This document shows positions 6,278-12,616 of a DNA stretch of 12,616 nt, one piece after another. A program made the translations under genes and the position numbers. Source of the DNA: Methanospirillum hungatei (GTDB taxonomy: Archaea > Halobacteriota > Methanomicrobia > Methanomicrobiales > Methanospirillaceae); the NCBI GenBank assembly GCA_003251955.1, contig QKDV01000284.1, positions 1-12,616 of the forward strand. The letters are read 5' to 3'. Each line of letters begins with the position of its first letter. Position 1 is the first letter of the stretch. Under the pieces are notes generated by a model. The model did not search any database and was not told the origin of the DNA. It saw only the letters and a program-made list of their open reading frames with translations.

Positions 6278-8218
6278 ATGAAACTCAGATCCAAGGTTCT
6301 GATCCTGTACTTCTGCATCATGATCCTCGTCCTGATCTGTGTAGGAATACTCCTGCCATCTTCTTTACATGAAAAGAACCTTGGAAGAATCCAGACCGAT
6401 ACGACAAATCAGCTCAAGCACATCGACTTTGCTCTCTCCAATTTCATCATTGAACTTGAAAACGATGTTCAACAACTCAAAGTTGATGAAGATGTAACGT
6501 ACCCGGATGACACAGGGTTTACTTCATTTCTCAATGTATCAGAAGACACATTTCAGTACTCTATCGGATATCGGGAACAGGCAATAATTGATGAGCTCAA
6601 CGCATTCAGGCAGACTCATCCGGCTGTTAACTCGGTATACTTGGGGAGAGAGACCGGCACATTTGTAAGATCTCACCCGCGCCCAAGTCCTACAGCCTAT
6701 GATCCAAGAACCCGGCCCTGGTATATACTTGCAAAAGAACATCCTGGCGATGTCGTTATAACTGACCCATACCAGTCAGTTACTTCACCAGATCTGAACA
6801 TTGGGATCGTCTCGGCAATGACATTCCCGAACGGATCTGTGTACGGGGTAATTGGAGCGGATGTAACCCTTGTTGACTTGACCGAGTATATCACTGAGTT
6901 TGACTTCGGAAGGGACGTGAAGATCATCCTAGTAAATCAGACTGGAACTGTCCTTGCTGCTAAGGATTCTTCGCTTCTCTTCATGAATATAAGCAATGTT
7001 ACCGGAGATCAGACACAGTCATTTCTACACTCATCAGAAGGAATGATAACACTACCTGGCTCATACCTGATCTATTACACATCCCCGCATCTCGGATGGA
7101 AGTATGCCGTTGTAATTCCAAACCTGCTGATCGAGCAGGAGATGGCGGACTCTATCATAACCATTCTTATCTTTGTCTTTATCGCTCTCATTCTGCTCAG
7201 CGTTCTTACAATGATAATCTTCGACCGCACAGTTATCAATCCGATTACTACCCTAACCACCATTGCATATAGGATCACGAAAACCGGAGATCTGAACCAG
7301 GATATCCCGACAGATATGGAGGGAGAGATTGGAGAATTGGCAAACTCGTTTAGCACAATGATAACCACAATCCAGGTAAATGAGGATGGAAGGCAGATGG
7401 CAATCGATGAGTTATCGCGGTATCGTGACAACCTCAGCGAACTTGTCAAAGAACGAACTCTCCAACTCGAAGAAGCAAACCAAAATCTTCTGCAGGCAAA
7501 GGAACGGGCAGAAGATGCTGACAGACTTAAATCAGCCTTCCTAGCAACAATGTCCCACGAACTCAGGACACCTCTCAACTCAATCATAGGTTTTACCGGA
7601 ATTTTGCTACAAGGACTTGCCGGTCCACTTAACGGTGAGCAGGAGAAACAACTTGGTCTGGTCCAGTATAGTGCCCGGCACCTTCTGGATCTCATCAATG
7701 ATGTTCTTGACATCTCAAAGATAGAAGCAGGAGAATTAAAAATCTCCAGTGAACCTGTTGACATATCTACATCACTTAGATCCGTGGTGAAAACAATGCA
7801 GCCAATTGCTGCCGAGAAAGGACTGCAGATAGATGTATCAGAACCCGACGAACCAGTCGGTCTGGTTATTGGAGATAAACGAAGGCTTGAGCAGGTTATC
7901 ATGAATCTGATCAGTAACGCCATTAAATTTACCGAAAAGGGAATTATTTCAATCAAATCAAAGAATGCTTCAGGTCAGATTGAAATATCTGTGGAAGACA
8001 CCGGAATCGGGATAAATGAGGAGGATCTTAATACCTTATTCAGACCATTCCACCAGATTGATTCAGGTACAACACGAAGGCATGACGGAACAGGTCTCGG
8101 GCTATCAATCAGTAAAAAACTCATAAAACTCCATGGAGGAGACATTACGGTTCAGAGCACCATCGGGAAGGGGAGCGTGTTTACCATACTCCTGCCAGTA
8201 CAACAGAAGGAGAAATAA
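6278..8218 (+). CDS. Membrane sensor histidine kinase (dCache-HAMP-HisKA-HATPase)
   Basis: This 646-residue membrane sensor kinase has TM1 at about 7-29, an extracytoplasmic double-Cache domain at 30-288, and TM2 at about 292-316. A HAMP domain (INPITTL at 320-326, to about 370) and a coiled coil (about 377-417) follow. The HisKA domain has phospho-acceptor H427 in [10 protein letters not shown]. The HATPase domain has an N box around N543-N547, the G1 motif DTGIG (574-578), F-box residues LFRPFHQ and the G2 motif GTGLGLS (604-610). YDPRTRPWY (141-149), then DVVITDPY, is the Cache ligand-pocket signature that binds small molecules such as amino acids or carboxylates in relatives; the ligand here is unknown. 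All catalytic motifs are intact, so it should autophosphorylate. It is the first gene of a three-gene operon; its TAA overlaps the next ATG by one base (TAATG at 8216-8220). The downstream receivers are its probable partners. Confidence 0.95.
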   Translation: MKLRSKVLILYFCIMILVLICVGILLPSSLHEKNLGRIQTDTTNQLKHIDFALSNFIIELENDVQQLKVDEDVTYPDDTGFTSFLNVSEDTFQYSIGYREQAIIDELNAFRQTHPAVNSVYLGRETGTFVRSHPRPSPTAYDPRTRPWYILAKEHPGDVVITDPYQSVTSPDLNIGIVSAMTFPNGSVYGVIGADVTLVDLTEYITEFDFGRDVKIILVNQTGTVLAAKDSSLLFMNISNVTGDQTQSFLHSSEGMITLPGSYLIYYTSPHLGWKYAVVIPNLLIEQEMADSIITILIFVFIALILLSVLTMIIFDRTVINPITTLTTIAYRITKTGDLNQDIPTDMEGEIGELANSFSTMITTIQVNEDGRQMAIDELSRYRDNLSELVKERTLQLEEANQNLLQAKERAEDADRLKSAFLATMSHELRTPLNSIIGFTGILLQGLAGPLNGEQEKQLGLVQYSARHLLDLINDVLDISKIEAGELKISSEPVDISTSLRSVVKTMQPIAAEKGLQIDVSEPDEPVGLVIGDKRRLEQVIMNLISNAIKFTEKGIISIKSKNASGQIEISVEDTGIGINEEDLNTLFRPFHQIDSGTTRRHDGTGLGLSISKKLIKLHGGDITVQSTIGKGSVFTILLPVQQKEK

Positions 8219-8595
8219 TGGGCTTTAGAATTCTTGTGATCGAAGATAATGAGCAGAACATGTACCTTATGCACTTCCTTCTCGAGTCTAAAGGCCATAC
8301 CGTGATTGAAGCCATGAATGGGGAAGATGGAATTAATATGGCACAAGAAGCGGATCCTGACATTATTCTTCTCGATATTCAACTTCCTGGTATGGATGGG
8401 TATGAAATTGCACAACGGATCAGAAGCATGCCAGATCTTGCAACGATCCCGATTATTGCAGTCACCTCCTATGCCATGGCAGGAGACCGTGAAAAGGCCA
8501 TGGCAGCAGGAGTGAACGATTACATTGAAAAACCCATCAACCCAGGCACCTTTCTCGATCAAATTGGAGAATACTTTCCTGAGAAGGTGACCTGA
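8218..8595 (+). CDS. Single-domain response regulator (DivK/CheY-like receiver)
   Basis: This 125-residue stand-alone receiver domain has no output domain. The acidic pocket is E9-D10 (VIEDNEQN), the phospho-acceptor is D53 (LLDIQLPGMDG), the switch residues are T83 (AVTSYAM) and a later aromatic Y102, and the conserved Lys is K105 (YIEKPI). The IEDNEQNMYL and AVTSYAMAGDREKAMAAG signatures resemble DivK-type receivers, which act through protein contacts or as phosphorelay carriers rather than DNA binding. The ATG shares its A with the stop of the kinase, and the TGA overlaps the next ATG, so translation is coupled on both sides. It is probably phosphorylated by the upstream kinase and may pass the signal to another protein. 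Confidence 0.95.
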   Translation: MGFRILVIEDNEQNMYLMHFLLESKGHTVIEAMNGEDGINMAQEADPDIILLDIQLPGMDGYEIAQRIRSMPDLATIPIIAVTSYAMAGDREKAMAAGVNDYIEKPINPGTFLDQIGEYFPEKVT

Positions 8596-9743
8596 TGAAA
8601 GTCCTCGTGGTGGATGACCAGTATATCAACCGGTATCTGCTCGAAAAACTACTAGAAGGGAACGGACTTGAAGTTGTATCAGCGGTTGATGGTGCTGACG
8701 CATTAGAGAAGGTAAAAACCGGAGAGATAGATCTCATCATATCAGACATATTATATCCCCGGATGGACGGGTTTCAGTTTTGCAGAGAAATTAAGAGCAA
8801 CGAAGCATACAAACACATCCCTTTTGTTTTTTATACCGCCGCCTATACCGAAGAGAAAGATCAAGAGTTTGCATTTCAACTAGGAGCAGATCGGTATATT
8901 CTCAAACCAACGGACCCTTCAGAATTTATCGCAATAATAAAAGGACTGATATCTGAGTACCCACAGTTGGCAGAACTTTCTCATAGCCCTGTTGTTATGA
9001 AGGAAGAACAGTACCTTTCAGAGCACAATAGCCGGCTTTTTCATCAACTTGAGAAGAAACTTACCGAACTTGAGGAACTCAATAAAGCACTAAGTAGATC
9101 AGAGGAACGATACAGAAGCCTGTTTGAGAATGTAAATGATGCAATCATCCTCCACGAAATGCTCCCTTCTGGAGAGCCAGGTAGGATTCGGGAGGTGAAT
9201 AAAGTAGCCTGTAGTCGCCTCGGATACACCCACAAAGAGATGCTTGAAAAAGATGTATCACAGATAGAGACCCCGGAATCTGCAGCACGGTACAGAGAGA
9301 TCCAACCGGATGTAAATTCTACTGGAGTCATCTCCTTTGAGGGTGAACAGGTTGCAAAAGATGGCACTGTGATACCGGTTGAGATAAATGCTCATCTGTA
9401 TTATGAAAATGAAACAAGGTTCTGTCTCTCAGTGTGCAGGGATATCACAGTGCGGAAACAGGCTATGGATGAACTTTCTCGTGCCCTCTCCCAGATAAAC
9501 AGGAATATCTACCAGATGGCAACAATCGGGGACAAGATCAGAAACCCCCTTGCCATTATTGTATCTACCTGTGAAGAGTGTTGTGGCGAGAAAAAAGATG
9601 CTGTACATTCAGTGGTTCAGAACATCGATGAATTCATCAATGAATTGGACCAGGGCTGGGTAGAGTCTGAGAAGGTCAGGGTTTTCCTTCAGAAACAATA
9701 CGGAATCGGATGTACTGAAATGAACCATCCTGCAGCATTATGA
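8595..9743 (+). CDS. Receiver-PAS protein with degenerate histidine kinase H-box
   Basis: This 382-residue cytoplasmic signalling protein has a receiver domain at 1-120 with D7-D8, phospho-acceptor D51 (SDILYPRMDGF), T81 and K104 (ILKPTDP), all intact. A coiled-coil linker (about 137-172) leads into a PAS domain (about 170-290; SLFENVNDAI, EVNKVACSRLGY, then SVCRDITVRKQA). The last 90 residues resemble the dimerisation region of a kinase, but the H-box reads DKIRNPLAII (313-322) with Asp at the usual His position. The ATPase domain is replaced by a short tail, INELDQGWVESEKVRVFLQ, a motif I recall from other Methanomicrobiales signalling proteins. It therefore cannot be a normal kinase; a phosphorylation-controlled docking or integration role is inferred. 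It overlaps the preceding gene by one base (TGATG at 8593-8597) and is the last gene of the operon. Confidence 0.9.
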   Translation: MKVLVVDDQYINRYLLEKLLEGNGLEVVSAVDGADALEKVKTGEIDLIISDILYPRMDGFQFCREIKSNEAYKHIPFVFYTAAYTEEKDQEFAFQLGADRYILKPTDPSEFIAIIKGLISEYPQLAELSHSPVVMKEEQYLSEHNSRLFHQLEKKLTELEELNKALSRSEERYRSLFENVNDAIILHEMLPSGEPGRIREVNKVACSRLGYTHKEMLEKDVSQIETPESAARYREIQPDVNSTGVISFEGEQVAKDGTVIPVEINAHLYYENETRFCLSVCRDITVRKQAMDELSRALSQINRNIYQMATIGDKIRNPLAIIVSTCEECCGEKKDAVHSVVQNIDEFINELDQGWVESEKVRVFLQKQYGIGCTEMNHPAAL

Positions 9744-9871
9744 GATCACACAATGATCATATGAGATGAGTACCTATTTCTTTATTAGGTGTGTGTACGG
9801 CAGATGCTCAATCTCATTTATCAGATGAATCATTTTCTCTTCTGATAGTTAATGATGAAGAGTATGTTAAC

Positions 9872-9877
9872 TTTTTT
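9872..9877 (+). terminator. U-tract terminator of the kinase operon
   Basis: TTTTTT within TTAACTTTTTTATC is the first T6 run after the operon, 129 nt past the last stop codon. Euryarchaeal RNA polymerase terminates at such U-tracts without needing a hairpin. The assignment rests on position only. Confidence 0.4.
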
Positions 9878-9955
9878 ATCACCGATTACCGGATTTTAGT
9901 CTGACCGGTTTCGTGTAGATAACGCTGTCAGTGGAGAAACAGCCCAGGATGTCAA

Positions 9956-9968
9956 TAATAAATATAAG
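9956..9968 (+). promoter_or_regulatory. Orphan TATA-like element
   Basis: TAATAAATATAAG is as good a TATA element as the one before the kinase gene, yet no protein gene follows on this strand before 11942. Transcription would start near 9988, within the inverted repeat CGTAATC-N6-GATTACG (9975-9981 and 9988-9994). Confidence 0.4.
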
Positions 9969-9987
9969 AGACGACGTAATCATCTCA

Positions 9988-10065
9988 GATTACGAGACGG
10001 CCAAGAGATCAGGTATCAACCACATATAAACAATCCTCCAGAAGGGAGACAAAAAATCTTTTTTT
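9988..10065 (+). ncRNA. Possible small RNA
   Basis: The span runs from the start expected of the TATA element at 9956-9968 to a T7 run at 10059-10065, a predicted transcript of about 75 nt. It includes a weak CTCC / GGAG hairpin near 10036-10048 just before an A6 and then the T7 run. I recognise no known RNA family. An alternative is a non-functional promoter remnant. Confidence 0.25.
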
Positions 10066-10123
10066 CCGGTATCAAGGGAAAGGTGCATGGTTTGAGATTA
10101 AAGTCCCGAAAGGAGCAGACCGG

Positions 10124-10133
10124 AAAAAAGAAA
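10124..10133 (-). terminator. U-tract terminator of ilvD
   Basis: On the minus strand TTTCTTTTTT follows the ilvD stop codon by 36 nt, a typical archaeal U-rich termination site. Confidence 0.45.
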
Positions 10134-10169
10134 GGCTTAGTTGAACAAGATTATTAAAGGTAAGAGTTT

Positions 10170-11813
10170 TTACCGCATCACTGCACCGGTGTCGGCCTGA
10201 CCAACAGCAGCAGCATATCTGGCAAGAATTCCATCAAGGTTCCGGGTTACCGGTTTCCATGATTTTTTGCGATCAATAAGTTCTGCAGGTGAAACCAGAA
10301 GATCTATCTTTCGTTCATGTAGATCCACCTGAATCTGATCACCATCCCTGACAAGACCAATTGGTCCCCCGGCTTCAGCTTCAGGAGCCACGTGTCCGAT
10401 GCAGGGTCCACGGGTGCCACCTGAGAATCTGCCATCTGTCACAAGAACCACCCGGGTGTACCCGAGACCCATCAGGGCAGATGTCGGTGAGAGCATTTCA
10501 GGCATTCCAGGCCCTCCCTTTGGCCCTTCTCCCCTGATAACAATCACCTCTCCTTCAGTAATTGATCTTGCAAGGATCGCTTTCATTGCAGCCTGCTCTC
10601 CATCAAAGACACGTGCTGGCCCGGTGTGACGCCACATCTCATCCCTGACGGCACCACACTTGACTACAGCACCATCAGGTGCAAGCGAACCTTTCAGGAT
10701 GCGAAGACCTCCGGCTGCATGAACCGGCTTTGATACAGGCTGGACTACAGATTCATCAATATAGGTCACACTATCCGCGATCTCCGGAACAGTCTTTCCT
10801 GATACTGTCATGCATGGCTCAAGATGTGCACGGAGTTGTTTAAAGACTGCAGGTATTCCTCCGGCTTTGAAGAGATCATACATCGAGTGAGGACCGCCCG
10901 GTTGCATGGCTGCAATGTGTGGAACCTCACTCCCAATCCGGTTGAACTCATCAAGTGTGAACGGAACTCCTGCCTCCTGGGCGATTGCCATCAGGTGTAG
11001 CACCGTATTGGTTGACCCTCCGAGAGCCATATCCACCCGGATTGCATTGCGCAGGCTGACCGGTGTGATAATCGATCGTGGAAGGATCTGATCGTTAACA
11101 AGCCGGACAGAACGGACACCGGTTGAGTAGGCAAGCCTGAGTTTCTCTGCAAAGACAGCAGGAACTGCAGCACAACCCGGAAGTGACATCCCCATTGCTT
11201 CAGTCATACATGCCATGGTGTTTGCAGTATACAGACCCTGGCAACTTCCGCATCCGGGCATAGCTGCAGCCTCTATCTCCTTGAGCTCATCCTCGCTCAT
11301 GGTCCCGGCTGCAACCTTTCCGACACCTTCAAAGATGTCAGTCAGGGAGATCTCACAACCATGGTGATGGCCGGGCAACATGTTACCACCGGTGAGTACG
11401 ATAGCCGGGATGTTACATCTTGCTGCTGCCATCAGCATGCCGGGAACGATCTTATCACAGGTACAGATACAGACAATACCATCGAACCGGTGAGATTTGA
11501 TCATCAGTTCAACAGAGTCTGCGATATTTTCACGTGAGGGAAGTGAGTACCGCATTCCCTCGTGTCCCATCGCAATACCGTCACAGATCCCGATGGTGTT
11601 GAACTCAAACGGAGTTCCTCCACCGGCTGCTACACCCTCCCTTACCCGCTCTGCAAGCTGGCGGAGGTGTGTGTGACCTGGCACTATGGTATTCCACGAG
11701 TTTGCGATCCCGATAAACGGCCGGTTCATCTCTTCTTCAGTGATCCCGAGGGATCTGATAAGTGACCGGTTGGGTGCTCGGGCATACCCTTCCTTGACGT
11801 CATCGCTGCGCAT
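10170..11813 (-). CDS. ilvD: Dihydroxy-acid dehydratase
   Basis: IlvD converts 2,3-dihydroxy-isovalerate and 2,3-dihydroxy-3-methylvalerate to their 2-keto acids, a late step of valine and isoleucine synthesis (also feeding leucine), in the cytoplasm with an Fe-S cluster and Mg2+. The 547 residues are full length for archaeal enzymes. Diagnostic segments are FIGIANSW (33-40), VPGHTHLR (44-51), [25 protein letters not shown] (71-95), [12 protein letters not shown] (115-126), MPGCGSCQG (185-193), LGGSTNT (264-270), [13 protein letters not shown] (428-440) and [10 protein letters not shown] (458-467). Probable Fe-S ligands lie among C77, C119 and C188/C191, and K121 of CDK is the usual metal-binding Lys. 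VPGHTHL rather than the PCN form puts it in the E. coli-like subgroup. It starts at ATG 11813 with no strong Shine-Dalgarno. No other ilv gene is adjacent; the gene stands alone and diverges from the ykgJ-like gene. Confidence 0.97.
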   Translation of the reverse strand: MRSDDVKEGYARAPNRSLIRSLGITEEEMNRPFIGIANSWNTIVPGHTHLRQLAERVREGVAAGGGTPFEFNTIGICDGIAMGHEGMRYSLPSRENIADSVELMIKSHRFDGIVCICTCDKIVPGMLMAAARCNIPAIVLTGGNMLPGHHHGCEISLTDIFEGVGKVAAGTMSEDELKEIEAAAMPGCGSCQGLYTANTMACMTEAMGMSLPGCAAVPAVFAEKLRLAYSTGVRSVRLVNDQILPRSIITPVSLRNAIRVDMALGGSTNTVLHLMAIAQEAGVPFTLDEFNRIGSEVPHIAAMQPGGPHSMYDLFKAGGIPAVFKQLRAHLEPCMTVSGKTVPEIADSVTYIDESVVQPVSKPVHAAGGLRILKGSLAPDGAVVKCGAVRDEMWRHTGPARVFDGEQAAMKAILARSITEGEVIVIRGEGPKGGPGMPEMLSPTSALMGLGYTRVVLVTDGRFSGGTRGPCIGHVAPEAEAGGPIGLVRDGDQIQVDLHERKIDLLVSPAELIDRKKSWKPVTRNLDGILARYAAAVGQADTGAVMR

Positions 11814-11862
11814 TGATACCGCTCAGGTGATTAGGGTGCAGAGGTTATGAAGATACGCTGGA

Positions 11863-11891
11863 TGGTGCAGACAGATTAACATACTGCACCA
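11863..11891. promoter_or_regulatory. 8-bp inverted repeat between ilvD and ykgJ-like gene
   Basis: TGGTGCAG (11863-11870) and CTGCACCA (11884-11891) are a perfect inverted repeat around 13 nt. A further direct copy, GGTGCAG, is at 11835-11841. The A/T-rich loop ACAGATTAACATA contains TATA-like sequence on either strand. Placed between two divergent genes, this is a good candidate operator for ilvD, for the ykgJ-like gene or for both; an RNA hairpin in a leader is the alternative. Confidence 0.5.
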
Positions 11892-11941
11892 GTTCTGTCA
11901 TGCTCACGTGAAGATGAATATGAGCAGCACCTATACTCATT

Positions 11942-12415
11942 ATGGGTTTTGAGTGCCTGATATGCGGTACCTGTTGCATGTATCTGGGCGATTATATCGT
12001 CATCGAGAAACAGACCGGACAGTACAGGTTTGACTGCTGCTGTGTCAGTACTGGCACTACATTTTCAGCGGAGGTAGATCCTGACAAGCGTGATCGCTTT
12101 GATGACACCACATTTCCCGATCAGAACCCTGCTGCATGCAGATTTCTGCGACCACTCGGTGAAGGTCGGATCGGATGCACAATCCATACCGACAGTCCTG
12201 CACAATGCAAATACTACCGGTGCAGAATCATGGATATCCTCTCAACAGAGGGAAAAGAGGCAGGATATATCACCGGAACACTCGCCCTGCACAGTAGTGA
12301 TTCATCATTGCGGGATGTTTACAACAGAATCATAACTACAGTTTCTGGGGCCGGTGCTGAGGCAGAGGAATACATCAGGATCGAACTTATCAGAGCAGGA
12401 TACCAGGTCAGGTAA
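11942..12415 (+). CDS. YkgJ-family cysteine cluster protein
   Basis: This small cytoplasmic protein of 157 residues belongs to the YkgJ/UPF0153 zinc- or iron-binding cysteine-cluster family, whose biochemical role is unknown. The family signature is clear: CLICGTCC (5-12) at the N-terminus, C66 in NPAACRFL followed by GCTIHTDSPAQCKYYRC (78-94). There are eleven Cys in all, with an unusual run of three adjacent Cys at 32-34. The Cys pattern implies a metal site or Fe-S cluster. No Shine-Dalgarno precedes the ATG, and an AATATG element about 24 nt upstream would suit a leaderless message. A receiver-domain gene begins 8 nt after the stop, so the two are probably co-transcribed. Confidence 0.88.
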   Translation: MGFECLICGTCCMYLGDYIVIEKQTGQYRFDCCCVSTGTTFSAEVDPDKRDRFDDTTFPDQNPAACRFLRPLGEGRIGCTIHTDSPAQCKYYRCRIMDILSTEGKEAGYITGTLALHSSDSSLRDVYNRIITTVSGAGAEAEEYIRIELIRAGYQVR

Positions 12416-12423
12416 ACATCTGC

Positions 12424-12616
12424 ATGACCGAACAGTTCTGTGATAACCGTCGTATCCTAATTGTTGATGATGCTGAACTAGCCCGGGAGATTGAGGCACT
12501 GTTTCTGCACCAGGCAGGATGCTTGGTTGTTGAGGCTCTAGACGGTGTTCAGGCACTGGAAAAGTTTAAGGGGATCAAACCGGTTCTGGTTGTCCTTGCC
12601 ATCATCATGCCACATC
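12424..12616 (+). CDS. Receiver-domain protein lacking the phospho-acceptor Asp (partial)
   Basis: ATG at 12424 opens a frame that runs off the window (64 codons). It reads as the first half of a CheY-like receiver: RILIVDDAELAREIEALF (10-27) with the acidic pair D15-D16, then VVEALDGVQALEKF (35-48) and KPVLVVLAIIMPH (52-64). In the last segment the family pattern is PDLvLLDixMP, so the phospho-acceptor Asp falls at A59 (codon GCC, one base from GAC). If real, it is a pseudo-receiver that cannot be phosphorylated normally. It follows the ykgJ-like stop by 8 nt with AGGT as a possible ribosome-binding site. Whether an output domain follows cannot be seen. Confidence 0.82.
   Translation, partial: MTEQFCDNRRILIVDDAELAREIEALFLHQAGCLVVEALDGVQALEKFKGIKPVLVVLAIIMPH

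Larger units (their letters stand above)
9744..10169. other. Intergenic region with convergent terminators
   Basis: This 426-nt stretch separates the kinase operon from the convergent ilvD. It holds U-tract terminator candidates on both strands, a strong orphan plus-strand TATA element at 9956-9968 and a 7-bp inverted repeat at 9975-9994. A stop-to-stop frame across about 9898-10158 has no early start codon, no ribosome-binding site and a composition unlike the neighbours (Lys/Arg/Asn-rich). I see no protein-coding gene. Confidence 0.4.

Noticed and set aside
7075..7956. Long minus-strand open frame (293 codons) inside the histidine kinase gene
   Set aside because: It is exactly antisense to the well-supported kinase, its translation is Ser/Arg/Ile-rich with no recognisable domain, and it has no promoter or ribosome-binding site of its own.
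8152..8562. Minus-strand open frame of 136 codons across the kinase/receiver junction
   Set aside because: It is antisense to two intact signalling genes with clear motifs; the His/Cys-rich translation is an artefact of the opposite-strand codons.
9949..10029. 26-codon open frame starting with ATG after CCAGG
   Set aside because: It is too short to support, contains the TATA-like element and the dyad, and has no homology that I recognise.
9898..10158. Stop-to-stop plus-strand frame of about 85 codons
   Set aside because: It has no start codon near its beginning and no family resemblance; its basic composition is what A/G-rich noncoding DNA gives by chance.

Overview
The window looks like chromosomal DNA from a methanogenic archaeon of the order Methanomicrobiales (Methanospirillum, Methanoregula or Methanosphaerula-like; I cannot fix the genus). 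The pointers are a secreted DUF3821 surface protein (a domain largely confined to this order), archaeal TATA-box promoters with very short leaders, U-tract terminators, a two-component system of the type common in these methanogens, a secreted NHL-repeat protein, and an archaeal-type IlvD. There is no tRNA, rRNA, CRISPR array or recognisable insertion sequence.

Layout. (1) 1-3117, minus strand: two exported proteins, a six-bladed NHL propeller followed 58 nt later by a DUF3821/Ig-like surface protein whose 3' end is cut off by the window. (2) 3470-4774, minus: a stand-alone AAA_14/DUF4143 ATPase whose TATA box is bracketed by two copies of a palindrome (ACCGATATATCGGT type), a strong sign of a dedicated repressor or autoregulation. 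(3) 5018-5425, plus: a bacteriohemerythrin with one of its seven iron ligands changed to Gln. (4) 5441-5968, minus: a broken PAS-like redox or ligand sensor gene with a Cys-rich motif, recoverable only by joining reading frames. (5) 6278-9743, plus: a tightly coupled three-gene signalling operon of dCache-HAMP histidine kinase, single-domain receiver and receiver-PAS protein with a degenerate H-box. Both gene junctions overlap by one base. (6) 9744-10169: a 426-nt intergenic stretch with terminators for both flanking transcripts and a possible small transcription unit. (7) 10170-11813, minus: ilvD, dihydroxy-acid dehydratase. (8) 11942-12616, plus: a YkgJ-type cysteine-cluster protein, followed by a receiver-domain protein whose phospho-acceptor Asp appears to be Ala; it runs off the window.

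How the parts fit. The kinase senses an extracellular small molecule (the ligand is unknown) and probably phosphorylates one or both receivers of its operon. The second receiver protein carries a PAS module but no working kinase core, so it is probably a signal integrator or output scaffold. Hemerythrin and the decayed Cys-rich PAS gene are compatible with an oxygen or redox theme, but nothing in the sequence ties them to the kinase operon. ilvD and the ykgJ-like gene diverge from a shared 128-nt region holding an 8-bp inverted repeat.

I did not find a complete novel defence or mobile system. The least explained items are the paired palindromes of the ATPase promoter, the Asp-less receiver next to the YkgJ-like protein, the frame-broken sensor gene and the candidate small RNA region near 9956-10065.
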